Position numbers and translations under genes: made by a program. From Streptomyces radiopugnans (GTDB lineage: Bacteria; Actinomycetota; Actinomycetes; Streptomycetales; Streptomycetaceae): DNA of 64,000 nt. Below, piece by piece: positions 24,634-32,957 of this stretch (its first letter is position 1; each line of letters begins with the position of its first letter). The stretch is from NCBI RefSeq assembly GCF_900110735.1, contig NZ_FOET01000011.1, positions 142,817-206,816 on the forward strand, in the 5' to 3' direction. A model generated the notes under the pieces. That model had not been told where the DNA came from. It made no database searches and saw only the letters and a program-made list of their open reading frames with translations.

Positions 24634-25992
24634 TTATCCTCTGGCCCCGTCCCCTTCGAGCATGGCGCTCCACAGCTCGGGGAAGTCGGGCAGGGTCTTG
24701 GCGGTGGTCGCGACGTTCTCCACCTCCACGCCCTCGACGACCAGGCCGAGCACCGCGCCCGCCGTGGCCAGCCGGTGGTCCTCGTAGGTGTGGAAGATCC
24801 CGCCGCGCAGCGGGCGCGGACGGATGACCAGCCCGTCCCCGGTCTCGGTGACGTCGCCGCCGAGCCCGTTGATCTCCTTGGTGAGCGCGGCCAGCCGGTC
24901 GGTCTCGTGCAGCCGCAGGTGCGCCACGCCGCGCAGCCGCGACTCGGAGTCGGCCAGCGCCGCGACCGCCGCGATGCCGGGGGTCAGCTCGCCCACCTCG
25001 CTCAGGTCCACGTCGATGCCGTGGATCCGGCCGGTGCCGGTGAGGGTCAGACCGTGCTCGTCCAGCTCGCAGCGCCCGCCCATCTCGGTGAAGATCTCGC
25101 GCAGCGCGTCACCGGGCTGGGTGGTGTGCGCCGGCCAGTCCGGGATGGTCACCCGGCCGCCGGTGACCAGCGCGGCGGCGAGGAAGGGCTGGGCGTTGGA
25201 CAGGTCGGGCTCGACGACCAGGTCGCGGCCGAGCAGTGCGCCGGCCGTGACCCGCCAGACGTTCGGCTCGCCCCCCGACTCGGGGGTGTCCACCTGGGCG
25301 CCCGCGGCGCGCAGCATCTCGACCGTCATCCGGATGTGCGGCATGGACGGCAGCGGGCCGCCGGTGTGGCGGACCTCCACGCCCTGGTTGAAGCGGGCGC
25401 CGGAGAGCAGCAGGGCGCTGACGAACTGGGAGGACGAGGAGGCGTCGATCTCCACCGCGCCGCCGGTCAGGGAGCCGCCGCCGTGCACGGTCAGCGGCAG
25501 CGCGCCGCGCCCGCCGTCGTCGACGCGGGCGCCCAGCGCGCGCAGCGCGTCGATCACACCGTGGAGGGGGCGCTCGTGGGAGCGCTTGTCGCCGTCGAAG
25601 TGGACCGGGCCGTCGGCCAGGGCGGCCACCGGCGGCAGGAAGCGCATCACGGTGCCCGCGTTGCCGACGTCCACACCGGCGGGGCCGTGCAGTCCCGCGG
25701 GGATGACCCGCCAGGCCTCGCCGCCGGCCTCCGGTGCGGCGCGGCCGCCCGCGACGGGCGCGGAGCTGGAGGACACCGTCTCCTCGATGCCCACCCCCAT
25801 GGCACGCAGCCCCTCGGCCATCAGGAGGGTGTCGCGCGAACGCAGCGGGCGGCGCAGCCAGCCGGGCTCGGAGGCGAGTGCGGCGAGCACCAGACCGCGG
25901 TTGGTGACCGACTTCGATCCGGGCACGGTGACGGTCGCGTCGACGGCGCCGGACGCGAGCGGCGCAGGCCAGACAGTGGTGTGGTCGGTCAT
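24634..25992 (-). CDS. aroA: 3-phosphoshikimate 1-carboxyvinyltransferase (EPSP synthase)
   Basis: This 452-residue enzyme makes EPSP in the shikimate pathway to aromatic amino acids. The substrate-binding P-G-S-K-S-V-T-N-R is near residue 24, the G-N-A-G-T-V-M-R-F block near residue 125, and D-R-L-A with E-T-D near residue 378. It is somewhat longer than the usual 430 residues because of a Gly/Ala-rich insert near residue 85. A -10 (TAAAGT) 7 nt upstream suggests a leaderless message. rsgA follows in the same operon. Confidence 0.93.
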   Translation of the reverse strand: MTDHTTVWPAPLASGAVDATVTVPGSKSVTNRGLVLAALASEPGWLRRPLRSRDTLLMAEGLRAMGVGIEETVSSSSAPVAGGRAAPEAGGEAWRVIPAGLHGPAGVDVGNAGTVMRFLPPVAALADGPVHFDGDKRSHERPLHGVIDALRALGARVDDGGRGALPLTVHGGGSLTGGAVEIDASSSSQFVSALLLSGARFNQGVEVRHTGGPLPSMPHIRMTVEMLRAAGAQVDTPESGGEPNVWRVTAGALLGRDLVVEPDLSNAQPFLAAALVTGGRVTIPDWPAHTTQPGDALREIFTEMGGRCELDEHGLTLTGTGRIHGIDVDLSEVGELTPGIAAVAALADSESRLRGVAHLRLHETDRLAALTKEINGLGGDVTETGDGLVIRPRPLRGGIFHTYEDHRLATAGAVLGLVVEGVEVENVATTAKTLPDFPELWSAMLEGDGARG

Positions 25993-25999
25993 GGGGCCA

Positions 26000-26005
26000 A
26001 CTTTA
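26000..26005 (-). promoter_or_regulatory. aroA -10 element, predicted leaderless start
   Basis: TAAAGT on the minus strand lies 7 nt before the aroA ATG, and no ribosome site is visible. Confidence 0.5.
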
Positions 26006-26154
26006 GTGGTTCCGGCGGTACGGGAATCCTGACCGGACACCGGGAGGGGCGCCCGGACGGCGGCCGCGCGGCGCGCCGCCGGTCGCGGCCGGACGGACTC
26101 CGGCCGGGCCGGGCCGGGCGGGAGGCGCCGGGGAGGGCGCCCGGAGCGGAGGCG

Positions 26155-26874
26155 TCAAAGCCCCAGCAGCCACCGTCCGCCGCCGGTCAGCGAGCACAGC
26201 GCGACGGCGTGGAAGAGCAGGAGCCACAGCGGCGCGGGCGTGTTCGTCAGCCGCGCGAGCTGGTCGGCGTCGGAGTCCGGGGCCTCGCCCCGGCGCCGCT
26301 TGGCCTGGAGTTCGAAGACGGGCCGCACGCCGCCCAGCAGCAGGAACCACACCACCCCGTAGGCGAACGCCGCCTGCACCTCGGTCGCGGTGAACCACGA
26401 CACCAGGAAGAACGCCCCGCCGGTGAGGACGACGGTGAGCATCCCGTAGGCGTTGCGCACCATCACCAGCATCGCCAGCAGCAGCGCCGTGGCCCCCCAC
26501 AGCAGCGCGGTGACGTGCCCGGCGGCCAGCAGCCACGCCCCCGCCAGACCGAGCAGCGACGGCGCGGTGTACCCGGCGGCGGCCGTCAGCACCATCCCGA
26601 TCCCGCTCGGCCTCCCGCGGGAGACGGTCAGCCCGGAGGTGTCCGAGTGCAGGCGTATGCCCTCCAGCCGCCGTCCGGTCAGCAGCGCCGCGATCCCGTG
26701 CCCGCCCTCGTGGGCGATGGTCACCGCGTTCCGCGCCACCCGCCACGGCCCCCGCGCGGCGACGACGGCCAGGGCCACCAGCCCGGTGACCGCCACGACC
26801 GCGAAGGACGGGTCGGGCTGCGTCCCGACGACGCGGTCCCAGACCTCGGCGATGCCGTCCGTGTCCGTGTTCAT
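26155..26874 (-). CDS. M50-like integral membrane metallopeptidase
   Basis: This 239-residue membrane protein has a zinc motif H-E-G-G-H near residue 54, set in a membrane helix as in M50 site-2 proteases, and about six hydrophobic segments. A second metal ligand of the N-x-x-P-x-x-D type is not clear, so it belongs to the M50B-like or DUF-type branch. Its purine-rich ribosome site lies 9 nt before the ATG. The substrate is unknown. The gene is divergent from the SRAP gene. Confidence 0.75.
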   Translation of the reverse strand: MNTDTDGIAEVWDRVVGTQPDPSFAVVAVTGLVALAVVAARGPWRVARNAVTIAHEGGHGIAALLTGRRLEGIRLHSDTSGLTVSRGRPSGIGMVLTAAAGYTAPSLLGLAGAWLLAAGHVTALLWGATALLLAMLVMVRNAYGMLTVVLTGGAFFLVSWFTATEVQAAFAYGVVWFLLLGGVRPVFELQAKRRRGEAPDSDADQLARLTNTPAPLWLLLFHAVALCSLTGGGRWLLGL

Positions 26875-27079
26875 GCTCGGCCGCCCCCTCTTCTTCTTCC
26901 CCTGCGGTCCGTCGTGCCCGCTGCGTCCGTTCCAGCCCGTTCCGGCCCGTTCCGCCGCCCCGCGCGCCGCGCTCCCCCGGCCGCGAGGCGGTGCCCCGCA
27001 GTGTGCCACGGCCCTTCCGGGACGCCCGTACGGCCGGTCACGGTGCCGCCGGCCGCACGGGCGTGGCAGGGTGGCGGAC

Positions 27080-27895
27080 ATGTGCGGACGGTATGCGGCG
27101 AGCCGATCGGCCGGTGAACTGGCCGGGCTCTTCGGAGTGGAGAAGCGGGACCCGGCCGAGGAGCTGGCGCCCGACTGGAACGTGGCCCCCACCAAGCAGG
27201 TGTACGCGGTGCTGGATCGGCCGCTGAAGGACAGCGGCGACCCGCGTCCGGTACGCCAGCTCAGGACGCTGCGCTGGGGGCTGGTGCCCTCCTGGGCGAA
27301 GTCCCCGGACGTGGGCGTGAAGATGATCAACGCACGGGCCGAGACGGTGCACGAGAAGCCCTCCTACCGCCGTCCCTTCGCCGCCCGGCGCTGCCTGCTG
27401 CCCGCCGACGGGTACTACGAGTGGGTCACCGGGGCGGCCGAACGGCAGGAGGAGGAGAAGGGCAGGCGGAAGCGGCCGCGCAAGCAGCCGTACTTCGTGA
27501 CCCCCGCCGACGGCTCGGTGATGGCGATGGCCGGGCTCTACGAGTTCTGGCGGGACAGGACGCTGCCCGAGGACCACCCCCAGGCCTGGTGGGCCACCTG
27601 CGCGGTGATCACCACGGAGGCGCAGAGCGAGCCGTTCGCGGGCGCCGGGGAGGGGGGGCCGCGCTCCCTCGCCGACATCCACCCCAGGATGCCGCTGGTG
27701 CTCACCCCCGACCGGTGGGACGCCTGGCTGGACCCGGCCCGCACCGACGCGGAGGACGTACGCGGACTGCTGGTCCCGCCGCCCGCCGGGACCATGCGCG
27801 CCTACCCGGTGCGCAGCGAGGTCAGCAACGTGCGCAACAACGGGCCCGAGCTGCTGGAGGAGCTTGACGCGCCCGAGGCCGGGACGCTGTTCTGA
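27080..27895 (+). CDS. SRAP/YedK (HMCES) abasic-site protein
   Basis: This 271-residue protein is a SOS-response-associated peptidase (SRAP) family member. Cys2, just after the initiator Met (M-C-G-R-Y), forms the covalent thiazolidine bond with abasic sites in single-stranded DNA. The conserved N-A-R-A-E-T near residue 79, E-W near residue 111 and H-x-R-M-P near residue 210 complete the active site. It is slightly longer than YedK because of a Lys/Arg/Glu insert near residue 120. Confidence 0.92.
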   Translation: MCGRYAASRSAGELAGLFGVEKRDPAEELAPDWNVAPTKQVYAVLDRPLKDSGDPRPVRQLRTLRWGLVPSWAKSPDVGVKMINARAETVHEKPSYRRPFAARRCLLPADGYYEWVTGAAERQEEEKGRRKRPRKQPYFVTPADGSVMAMAGLYEFWRDRTLPEDHPQAWWATCAVITTEAQSEPFAGAGEGGPRSLADIHPRMPLVLTPDRWDAWLDPARTDAEDVRGLLVPPPAGTMRAYPVRSEVSNVRNNGPELLEELDAPEAGTLF

Positions 27896-27899
27896 GCCG

Positions 27900-28610
27900 G
27901 TGAGCGACGACAGCGACGACAGCGGCGACACCACCGGCGGAAACGCCGACGGCACCGGCACCAGCGGCGGGAACGGCACCGCGGGCGGCACCACGGAGGA
28001 GGTCGCCACGCCGGCCGGCCCGGCCCGGATCACCTGGCGGCGCGCCGCCCGGCCGCGCCTGGTCCTCGCGCTCGGCCACGGTGCCGGGGGCGGCGTCGAG
28101 GCGCGGGACCTGCGGGCCCTGGCGGACGCGCTGCCCGCGCACGGCGTCTCGGTCGCCCTGGTCGAGCAGCCCTGGCGGGTGGCGGGGAGGAAGCTGGCGC
28201 CCGCGCCCGGGAAGCTGGACGAGGGGTGGCGGGCGGTGTGGCCCGCTCTGGCGGGGGAAGGGCTGCCGGTCGTCTCCGGGGGGCGCAGCGCCGGGGCGCG
28301 CGTGGCGTGCCGGACCGCCGCCGGGCTCGGGGCGCGCGCCGTGCTCGCGCTGGCCTTCCCGCTGCATCCTCCGGGGAAGCCGGAGCGGTCCCGGGCCGGT
28401 GAGCTGCTGGGGGCGGGGGTGCCGACCCTGGTCGTCCAGGGCGGGCGCGACCCCTTCGGGCGGCCCGCCGAGTTCCCCGAGGGCACGGAGGTCGTCGAGG
28501 TGCCCGGTGGCGACCACGGCTTCGCCGTGCCGAAGAGGGCGGCGCTCGGCCAGGAGGAGGCGCTCGGTGTGATCACCGGCGCGGTGCGCGAGTGGCTGGC
28601 GCGGGAATGA
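27900..28610 (+). CDS. Alpha/beta hydrolase (KANL3/Tex30-like)
   Basis: This 236-residue protein follows the SRAP gene by 4 nt. After about 35 low-complexity residues (Asp, Ser, Gly, Thr) comes an alpha/beta hydrolase core: the oxyanion strand G-H-G-A-G near residue 60, nucleophile Ser in G-R-S-A-G near residue 130, acid in G-G-R-D-P and His in G-D-H-G-F near residue 203. The fold is of the small dienelactone-hydrolase-like type. The substrate is unknown. Its stop codon overlaps the -35 of the sigR promoter. Confidence 0.8.
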   Translation: MSDDSDDSGDTTGGNADGTGTSGGNGTAGGTTEEVATPAGPARITWRRAARPRLVLALGHGAGGGVEARDLRALADALPAHGVSVALVEQPWRVAGRKLAPAPGKLDEGWRAVWPALAGEGLPVVSGGRSAGARVACRTAAGLGARAVLALAFPLHPPGKPERSRAGELLGAGVPTLVVQGGRDPFGRPAEFPEGTEVVEVPGGDHGFAVPKRAALGQEEALGVITGAVREWLARE

Positions 28611-28629
28611 TGCCCCGCGCGGGTGTGTT
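28604..28629 (+). promoter_or_regulatory. SigR-dependent autoregulatory promoter of sigR
   Basis: GGAAT (28604-28608), exactly 18 bp, then GTT (28627-28629) is the consensus for Streptomyces SigR. It lies upstream of sigR, as does the thiol-stress-induced sigRp2 of S. coelicolor. Confidence 0.85.
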
Positions 28630-28825
28630 GTGCCGGTGCAGGAAACGTACGGACCGCACGCACGCGCGAGGAGAGGGAGTCCACCCGACATGGGTTCGAT
28701 CGCATGCCCGTCCCGCCCTGTGGGTACCCGTGCCACAGCCGCCCAGGTGGACTGGGCGACACTGAGGCTCGCCGGACCCGTCGGGGAGGCCCCCTTCCGG
28801 ACGGCGGAGAGGACGGACCGTCGTC

Positions 28826-28831
28826 TATTCT
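28826..28831 (+). promoter_or_regulatory. Possible second (housekeeping) sigR -10
   Basis: TATTCT is a good -10 match about 50 nt before the main sigR start, in the place expected for a constitutive promoter. No clear -35 is visible. Confidence 0.3.
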
Positions 28832-28878
28832 CCGGTTCGAATGGGTCCGGCAACGGACTCGAAGCCGCATCGGAGGAG

Positions 28879-29550
28879 GTGGGTCCGGTCGCCGCGACCG
28901 ACGACGCTGCGCCCAGGGAACCCGTGGAGACGGACGCCGAACGGAACGCGCGCTTCGAACGGGACGCCCTCGCCTTCCTGGACCAGATGTACTCCGCCGC
29001 GCTGCGCATGACGCGCAACCCCGCGGACGCGGAGGACCTGGTGCAGGAGACGTACGCCAAGGCGTACGCGTCCTTCCACCAGTTCCGCGAGGGCACCAAC
29101 CTCAAGGCGTGGCTGTACCGCATCCTCACCAACACCTTCATCAACTCGTACCGCAAGAAGCAGCGCGAACCGCAGCGCAGCGCGGCCGAGGAGATCGAGG
29201 ACTGGCAGCTCGCCCGCGCCGAGTCGCACATGTCGACCGGGCTGCGCTCGGCCGAGTCGCAGGCGCTGGACCGGCTGCCCGACTCGGACGTGAAGGAGGC
29301 GCTCCAGGCCATCCCCGAGGAGTTCCGGATCGCGGTCTACCTCGCGGACGTCGAGGGGTTTGCGTACAAGGAGATCGCGGACATCATGGGGACACCCATC
29401 GGCACGGTGATGTCCCGTCTGCACCGCGGTCGCCGGCAGTTGCGCGGCATGCTGGAGGACTACGCCCGCGAGCGCGGGCTGGTCCCGGCGGGCGCGAACG
29501 GCGCCGCCGCGCCCGAGGAGTCGCACGACCGGAAAGGCTCGGGCTCATGA
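28879..29550 (+). CDS. sigR: ECF sigma factor SigR (disulfide stress)
   Basis: This 223-residue ECF sigma factor controls the thiol-oxidative stress regulon. Region 2 contains D-Q-M-Y-S-A-A-L-R-M-T-R and the D-A-E-D-L-V-Q-E core-binding block; region 4 contains E-F-R-I-A-V-Y-L-A-D and the helix-turn-helix Y-K-E-I-A-D-I-M-G-T-P-I-G-T-V-M-S-R-L. The GTG at 28879 matches the start I recall for S. coelicolor. The frame is open further upstream, and an ATG at 28690 would add 63 residues; a longer unstable SigR' isoform made from the SigR-driven transcript is known in S. coelicolor. The stop overlaps rsrA (ATGA). Confidence 0.95.
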   Translation: MGPVAATDDAAPREPVETDAERNARFERDALAFLDQMYSAALRMTRNPADAEDLVQETYAKAYASFHQFREGTNLKAWLYRILTNTFINSYRKKQREPQRSAAEEIEDWQLARAESHMSTGLRSAESQALDRLPDSDVKEALQAIPEEFRIAVYLADVEGFAYKEIADIMGTPIGTVMSRLHRGRRQLRGMLEDYARERGLVPAGANGAAAPEESHDRKGSGS

Positions 29551-29912
29551 GTTGCGGAGAGCCGCACGAGACGGACTGCGCTGAGGTCCTGGACCACCTG
29601 TACGAGTACCTGGACCGCGAGATGCCCGACGGCGACCTGACGAAGTTCAGGGAGCACTTCGAGGAGTGCTCGCCGTGCCTGGAGAAGTACGGCCTGGAGC
29701 AGGCCGTGAAGAAGCTGGTCAAGCGGTGCTGCGGCCATGACGAGGTGCCCGGTGACCTGCGGTCCAAGGTGATGGGCCGCATCGAGGTGATCCGTGCCGG
29801 GCAGGCCGTGCCGGAGCAGCCCGTGGTGGAGCCCGCGGCGGGCCGTCCCCGCACCGCTCCCCTCGCGAGCCCGGGCGGCGAGGCCGGCGAGGGCTGCGGG
29901 GAAACGGCCTGA
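29547..29912 (+). CDS. rsrA: Redox-sensitive zinc anti-sigma factor RsrA
   Basis: This 121-residue ZAS anti-sigma factor holds SigR inactive until its thiols are oxidised. The key residues fall at the positions known for S. coelicolor RsrA: Cys3, Cys11, His37, Cys41 and Cys44 (H-F-E-E-C-S-P-C), and the Cys61-Cys62 pair. The C-terminal 35 residues are low-complexity and longer than I recall for S. coelicolor (about 105 residues), with an extra Cys near the end. Overlap with sigR ensures matched translation. Confidence 0.95.
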   Translation: MSCGEPHETDCAEVLDHLYEYLDREMPDGDLTKFREHFEECSPCLEKYGLEQAVKKLVKRCCGHDEVPGDLRSKVMGRIEVIRAGQAVPEQPVVEPAAGRPRTAPLASPGGEAGEGCGETA

Positions 29913-30277
29913 GGGCCGCCGGTGCGCGGCCGGCCCCGCATTCCGCACCGCACCCCGCACCGGCCCTGACCCCTGCCCGCCGCCCCGTGTCTCCACCGCA
30001 TCACCCGAACGTGCTAATCCGCCCGGCTTCCGCCTGCCGTGACACGGGCGGCCGAAGGCCCTCGCGCGCCGCCGCGCCGGGCGTGCCCCCCTGCCGCCGG
30101 CCGCTCACCGCCCCTACGACCGACGGGTAATGAGCGCGCACCCGGGTGGGCATGGTTGGATGCGAACCGGGAACCGCGGCTGGGAGAAGATCGCGGCACG
30201 GACACCGCGGCGGGGACCGCGAGAAGACGGCCGCGAGGACGGTCGGGAGCAGCAGGCGGGAGTCAGGCGGGAACATC
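29913..30277. other. Intergenic region between rsrA and TPR gene
   Basis: This 365-bp stretch holds no gene I can support. It contains GC-rich low-complexity sequence and must hold the promoter of the TPR gene; a weak TAATGA at 30128 is one possible -10. No clear terminator hairpin was seen. Confidence 0.4.
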
Positions 30278-31279
30278 GTGAGGATCTTCGGCAAGGCAAG
30301 GCACCGGCCCTCCGCCGACTGGCGGGTGGTCACCGACCGCGCGTTCACGCTCATCGGTGACGGACGCTACGAGGACGCCGGCACGCTGCTGACCCGTGCC
30401 GCCGACCTGGAGCCGTGGCTGTCGGAGTCCTGGTTCAACCTCGCGCTGCTGCACAAGTTCCGGCACGACTGGGAGCAGGCGCGTGCCGCCGGACTGCGCG
30501 CGGTCGCGCTCCTGGACCGGTCGGTCGGGGCGCCCGACTGGTGGAACGTGGGCATCGCGGCCACCGCGCTGCAGGACTGGGCCCTGGCCCGGCGCGCCTG
30601 GCAGGCGTACGGCCTGCGGGTGCCGGAGGCGCCGGCCGCCGGCGGCGCCCAGCTCCATGCCGGCCCGCCGGTCGGCATGGAGCTGGGCAGCGCCGCGGTG
30701 CGCCTGTCACCGGAGGGCGAGGCCGAGGTGGTGTGGGGACGGCGGCTGGACCCGGCCCGCATCGAGGTGCAGAACATCCCGCTGCCGTCCTCCGGGCGCC
30801 GCTGGGGCGAGGTGGTGCTGCACGACGGGGTCCCGCACGGCGAGCGGACCACCGCCGCGGGCCACGCCTATCCGGTCTTCGACGAGATAGAACTCTGGGC
30901 GCCCTCGCCGGTGCCCACCTGGGTGGTGCTGCTGGAGGCGGCGACCGAGGCGGACCGGGACGCGCTGGAGGCGCTGGCGGCGGACGCGGGCTTCGCGGCC
31001 GAGGACTGGTCCTCGTCGGTGCGGCTGCTGTGCCGCTCCTGCTCGGAGAGCCGGATGCCCAGCGACGAGGGCGAGGGCGCGCCCCGGCACGATCCGCACG
31101 ACCACAGCGTGCCCGGACACCCGGGGCCGCTGGGGCACATGACGTCGGGGGAGCTGTGGGTGCCCGAGCGCGAGTGCGGTCTGGCGGCCCCGGCCTCCCT
31201 GGTGCGCGGGCTGCTGGACGGCTGGGTCGCCGACAGCCCTGACACCCGCGAGTGGCGGGACCTGGAAGAGGTCTGCTGA
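30278..31279 (+). CDS. Tetratricopeptide-repeat protein
   Basis: This 333-residue protein has about three TPR-like helical repeats in its first 110 residues (for example A-F-T-L-I-G-D-G-R-Y-E-D-A near 22 and W-N-V-G-I-A-A-T-A near 88). The remaining 220 residues form a conserved actinobacterial domain of unknown function, with a C-R-S-C pair near residue 250 that may bind metal with nearby His residues (H-D-P-H-D-H-S near 267). It is soluble. The GTG start has GGCGGG 6 nt upstream. It may share stress control with sigR-rsrA, but there is a 365-bp gap. Confidence 0.75.
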   Translation: MRIFGKARHRPSADWRVVTDRAFTLIGDGRYEDAGTLLTRAADLEPWLSESWFNLALLHKFRHDWEQARAAGLRAVALLDRSVGAPDWWNVGIAATALQDWALARRAWQAYGLRVPEAPAAGGAQLHAGPPVGMELGSAAVRLSPEGEAEVVWGRRLDPARIEVQNIPLPSSGRRWGEVVLHDGVPHGERTTAAGHAYPVFDEIELWAPSPVPTWVVLLEAATEADRDALEALAADAGFAAEDWSSSVRLLCRSCSESRMPSDEGEGAPRHDPHDHSVPGHPGPLGHMTSGELWVPERECGLAAPASLVRGLLDGWVADSPDTREWRDLEEVC

Positions 31280-31312
31280 GACCGGCCGGCCGCACACGGG
31301 GCCGGGGGTCTG

Positions 31313-31329
31313 CCCGTACTCTGTACGGG
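31313..31329 (+). promoter_or_regulatory. Inverted repeat over the def -10 region
   Basis: The perfect palindrome CCCGTAC-TCT-GTACGGG contains TACTCT (31317-31322), a -10 match, about 40 nt before def. It could be an operator or a 5' stem. Confidence 0.4.
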
Positions 31330-31364
31330 TTGTGGTGGAGCACCGAGGAAGGCGTACGGCGAAG

Positions 31365-31997
31365 ATGGCGGAGCACGAGACCGGGCAGCGGGTGGACGAC
31401 GAGGGGTTCGTCGTCGACACGGAGGACTGCGAGGAGCGCGAGCGGGCCCACCGCGAGCGCGGCACCGCCCGTCCGATCACCGTCGTCGGCAACCCGGTGC
31501 TGCACAGGGAGTGCAGGGACGTCACCGAGTTCGACGGCGAACTGGCCAAGCTGGTCGACGACATGTTCGCCAGTCAGCGCGCGGCGGAGGGCGTCGGCCT
31601 GGCCGCCAACCAGATCGGTGTCGACCTGAAGGTCTTCGTCTACGACTGCCCTGACGACGAGGGCGTGCGGCACGTCGGCGTCGTGTGCAACCCCGTGCTG
31701 GAGGAACTGCCCGCCGAACGCCGGGTGCTGGACGACTCGGGCGAGGGCTGCCTGTCGGTGCCGGGCGCGTACGCCTCGCTCGCGCGCCCCGACTACGCCG
31801 TCGTGCGCGGGCAGGACGCCGAGGGCAGGCCGATCACGGTGCGGGGCACCGGGTACTTCGCGCGCTGCCTGCAGCACGAGACGGACCACCTCTACGGCCG
31901 CCTCTACATCGACCGCCTCTCCAAGCGCGAGCGCAAGGACGTCCTGCGGCAGATGGCCGAGAACACCCCGCGCTACGAGACGGTGCCCAACGACTGA
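31365..31997 (+). CDS. def: Peptide deformylase
   Basis: This 210-residue metalloenzyme removes the N-formyl group from nascent proteins. All three motifs are intact: G-V-G-L-A-A-N-Q near residue 79, E-G-C-L-S-V near residue 128 (metal Cys) and Q-H-E-T-D-H-L near residue 169 (metal His pair and catalytic Glu). The ATG at 31365 is chosen because its protein start matches my recollection of homologues; an in-frame GTG at 31332 would add 11 residues. A 35-residue charged N-terminal extension precedes the domain. Confidence 0.93.
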   Translation: MAEHETGQRVDDEGFVVDTEDCEERERAHRERGTARPITVVGNPVLHRECRDVTEFDGELAKLVDDMFASQRAAEGVGLAANQIGVDLKVFVYDCPDDEGVRHVGVVCNPVLEELPAERRVLDDSGEGCLSVPGAYASLARPDYAVVRGQDAEGRPITVRGTGYFARCLQHETDHLYGRLYIDRLSKRERKDVLRQMAENTPRYETVPND

Positions 31998-32056
31998 GCG
32001 GTCGGCTTCGGCCTCCGGCTGCGGTCTCCCGGCCGGCGGTGAACGGAGTGTGACGG

Positions 32057-32082
32057 TGGGCGGGCCTTCAGAGGCCCGCCCA
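32057..32082 (+). terminator. Terminator of def
   Basis: An 11-bp perfect hairpin (TGGGCGGGCCT, loop TCAG) lies 60 nt after the def stop and is followed by a moderately T-rich stretch. Confidence 0.75.
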
Positions 32083-32164
32083 TTGGCATTTCCGGAAGCG
32101 TGTTGACGCGGGTAGATCTCCTCCGCCACTCTCGGAGGCCCCACTGTTCCGACACGGAGGCACC

Positions 32165-32902
32165 ATGCTCAGAGGCACCGTCCGTCTCATCCTCAGTGTT
32201 GTCATGATCGCGGCAGCCGCATTGGTCGGCACGGTCACCACCGCGGGCACCGCCCACGCCGACGAGTGCTACACCTGGAACCGCACCCTCTCCCAGGGCA
32301 TGTCCGGCTCGGACGTCGCCGAACTCCAGGTCCGCGTCTCCGGCTACCCCGGTTACGGCAGCGTGCTCGCCATCGACGGCTCCTACGGCCCGGCCACCGC
32401 CGCGGCCGTCAAGAGGTTCCAGGCGGCGTACGGCCTGTCGGCCGACGGCGTCGCCGGCCCGCAGACCTTCAGCAAGATCTACGCGCTCCAGGACGCCGAC
32501 TGCACCCCGGCCCACTTCTCCTACGCCGAGCTGAACCAGTGCAACTCCACCTGGAGCGGCGGCGCGGTGAGCGCGGCGACGGCCAAGCGCAACGCCCTGA
32601 TCTCCATGTGGAAGCTGGAGGCCATGCGCCACGCCCTGGGCGACGCGCCGATCCGGGTGACCAGCGGCTTCCGCTCCTACTCCTGCAACAGCGCGGTGGG
32701 CGGCTCCTCCAACAGCCGCCACCTCTACGGTGACGGTGTCGACCTCGGCGTCGGCTCGCACACCCTGTGCAGGATGGCGCAGCAGGCCCGCTACCACGGC
32801 TTCAACGGCATCCTCGGCCCGGGCTACCCCGGCCACAACGACCACACCCACGTCGACCACCGCTCCAGCCGCTACTGGTCGGCGCCCAGCTGCGGCATCT
32901 GA
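32165..32902 (+). CDS. Secreted D-Ala-D-Ala carboxypeptidase (PG-binding + M15)
   Basis: This 245-residue protein has a signal peptide (residues 1-32, cleavage after A-H-A), a peptidoglycan-binding type 1 domain (about 40-100, with S-G-S-D-V-A-E-L-Q and G-P-A-T-A-A-A-V-K-x-F-Q) and an M15-type zinc peptidase domain (about 120-245). Zinc ligands are in S-R-H-L-Y-G-D-G-V-D near residue 180 and H-T-H-V-D-H near residue 222. Six cysteines suggest disulfides outside the cell. It resembles the Streptomyces zinc DD-carboxypeptidase and should trim peptidoglycan stem peptides. It lies 55 nt before another secreted protein. Confidence 0.88.
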   Translation: MLRGTVRLILSVVMIAAAALVGTVTTAGTAHADECYTWNRTLSQGMSGSDVAELQVRVSGYPGYGSVLAIDGSYGPATAAAVKRFQAAYGLSADGVAGPQTFSKIYALQDADCTPAHFSYAELNQCNSTWSGGAVSAATAKRNALISMWKLEAMRHALGDAPIRVTSGFRSYSCNSAVGGSSNSRHLYGDGVDLGVGSHTLCRMAQQARYHGFNGILGPGYPGHNDHTHVDHRSSRYWSAPSCGI

Positions 32903-32957
32903 GCCCGCGCCCCCCCACGACACGGCACGGCCTCCTCCCCCACGGAAAGGTCCCCCC

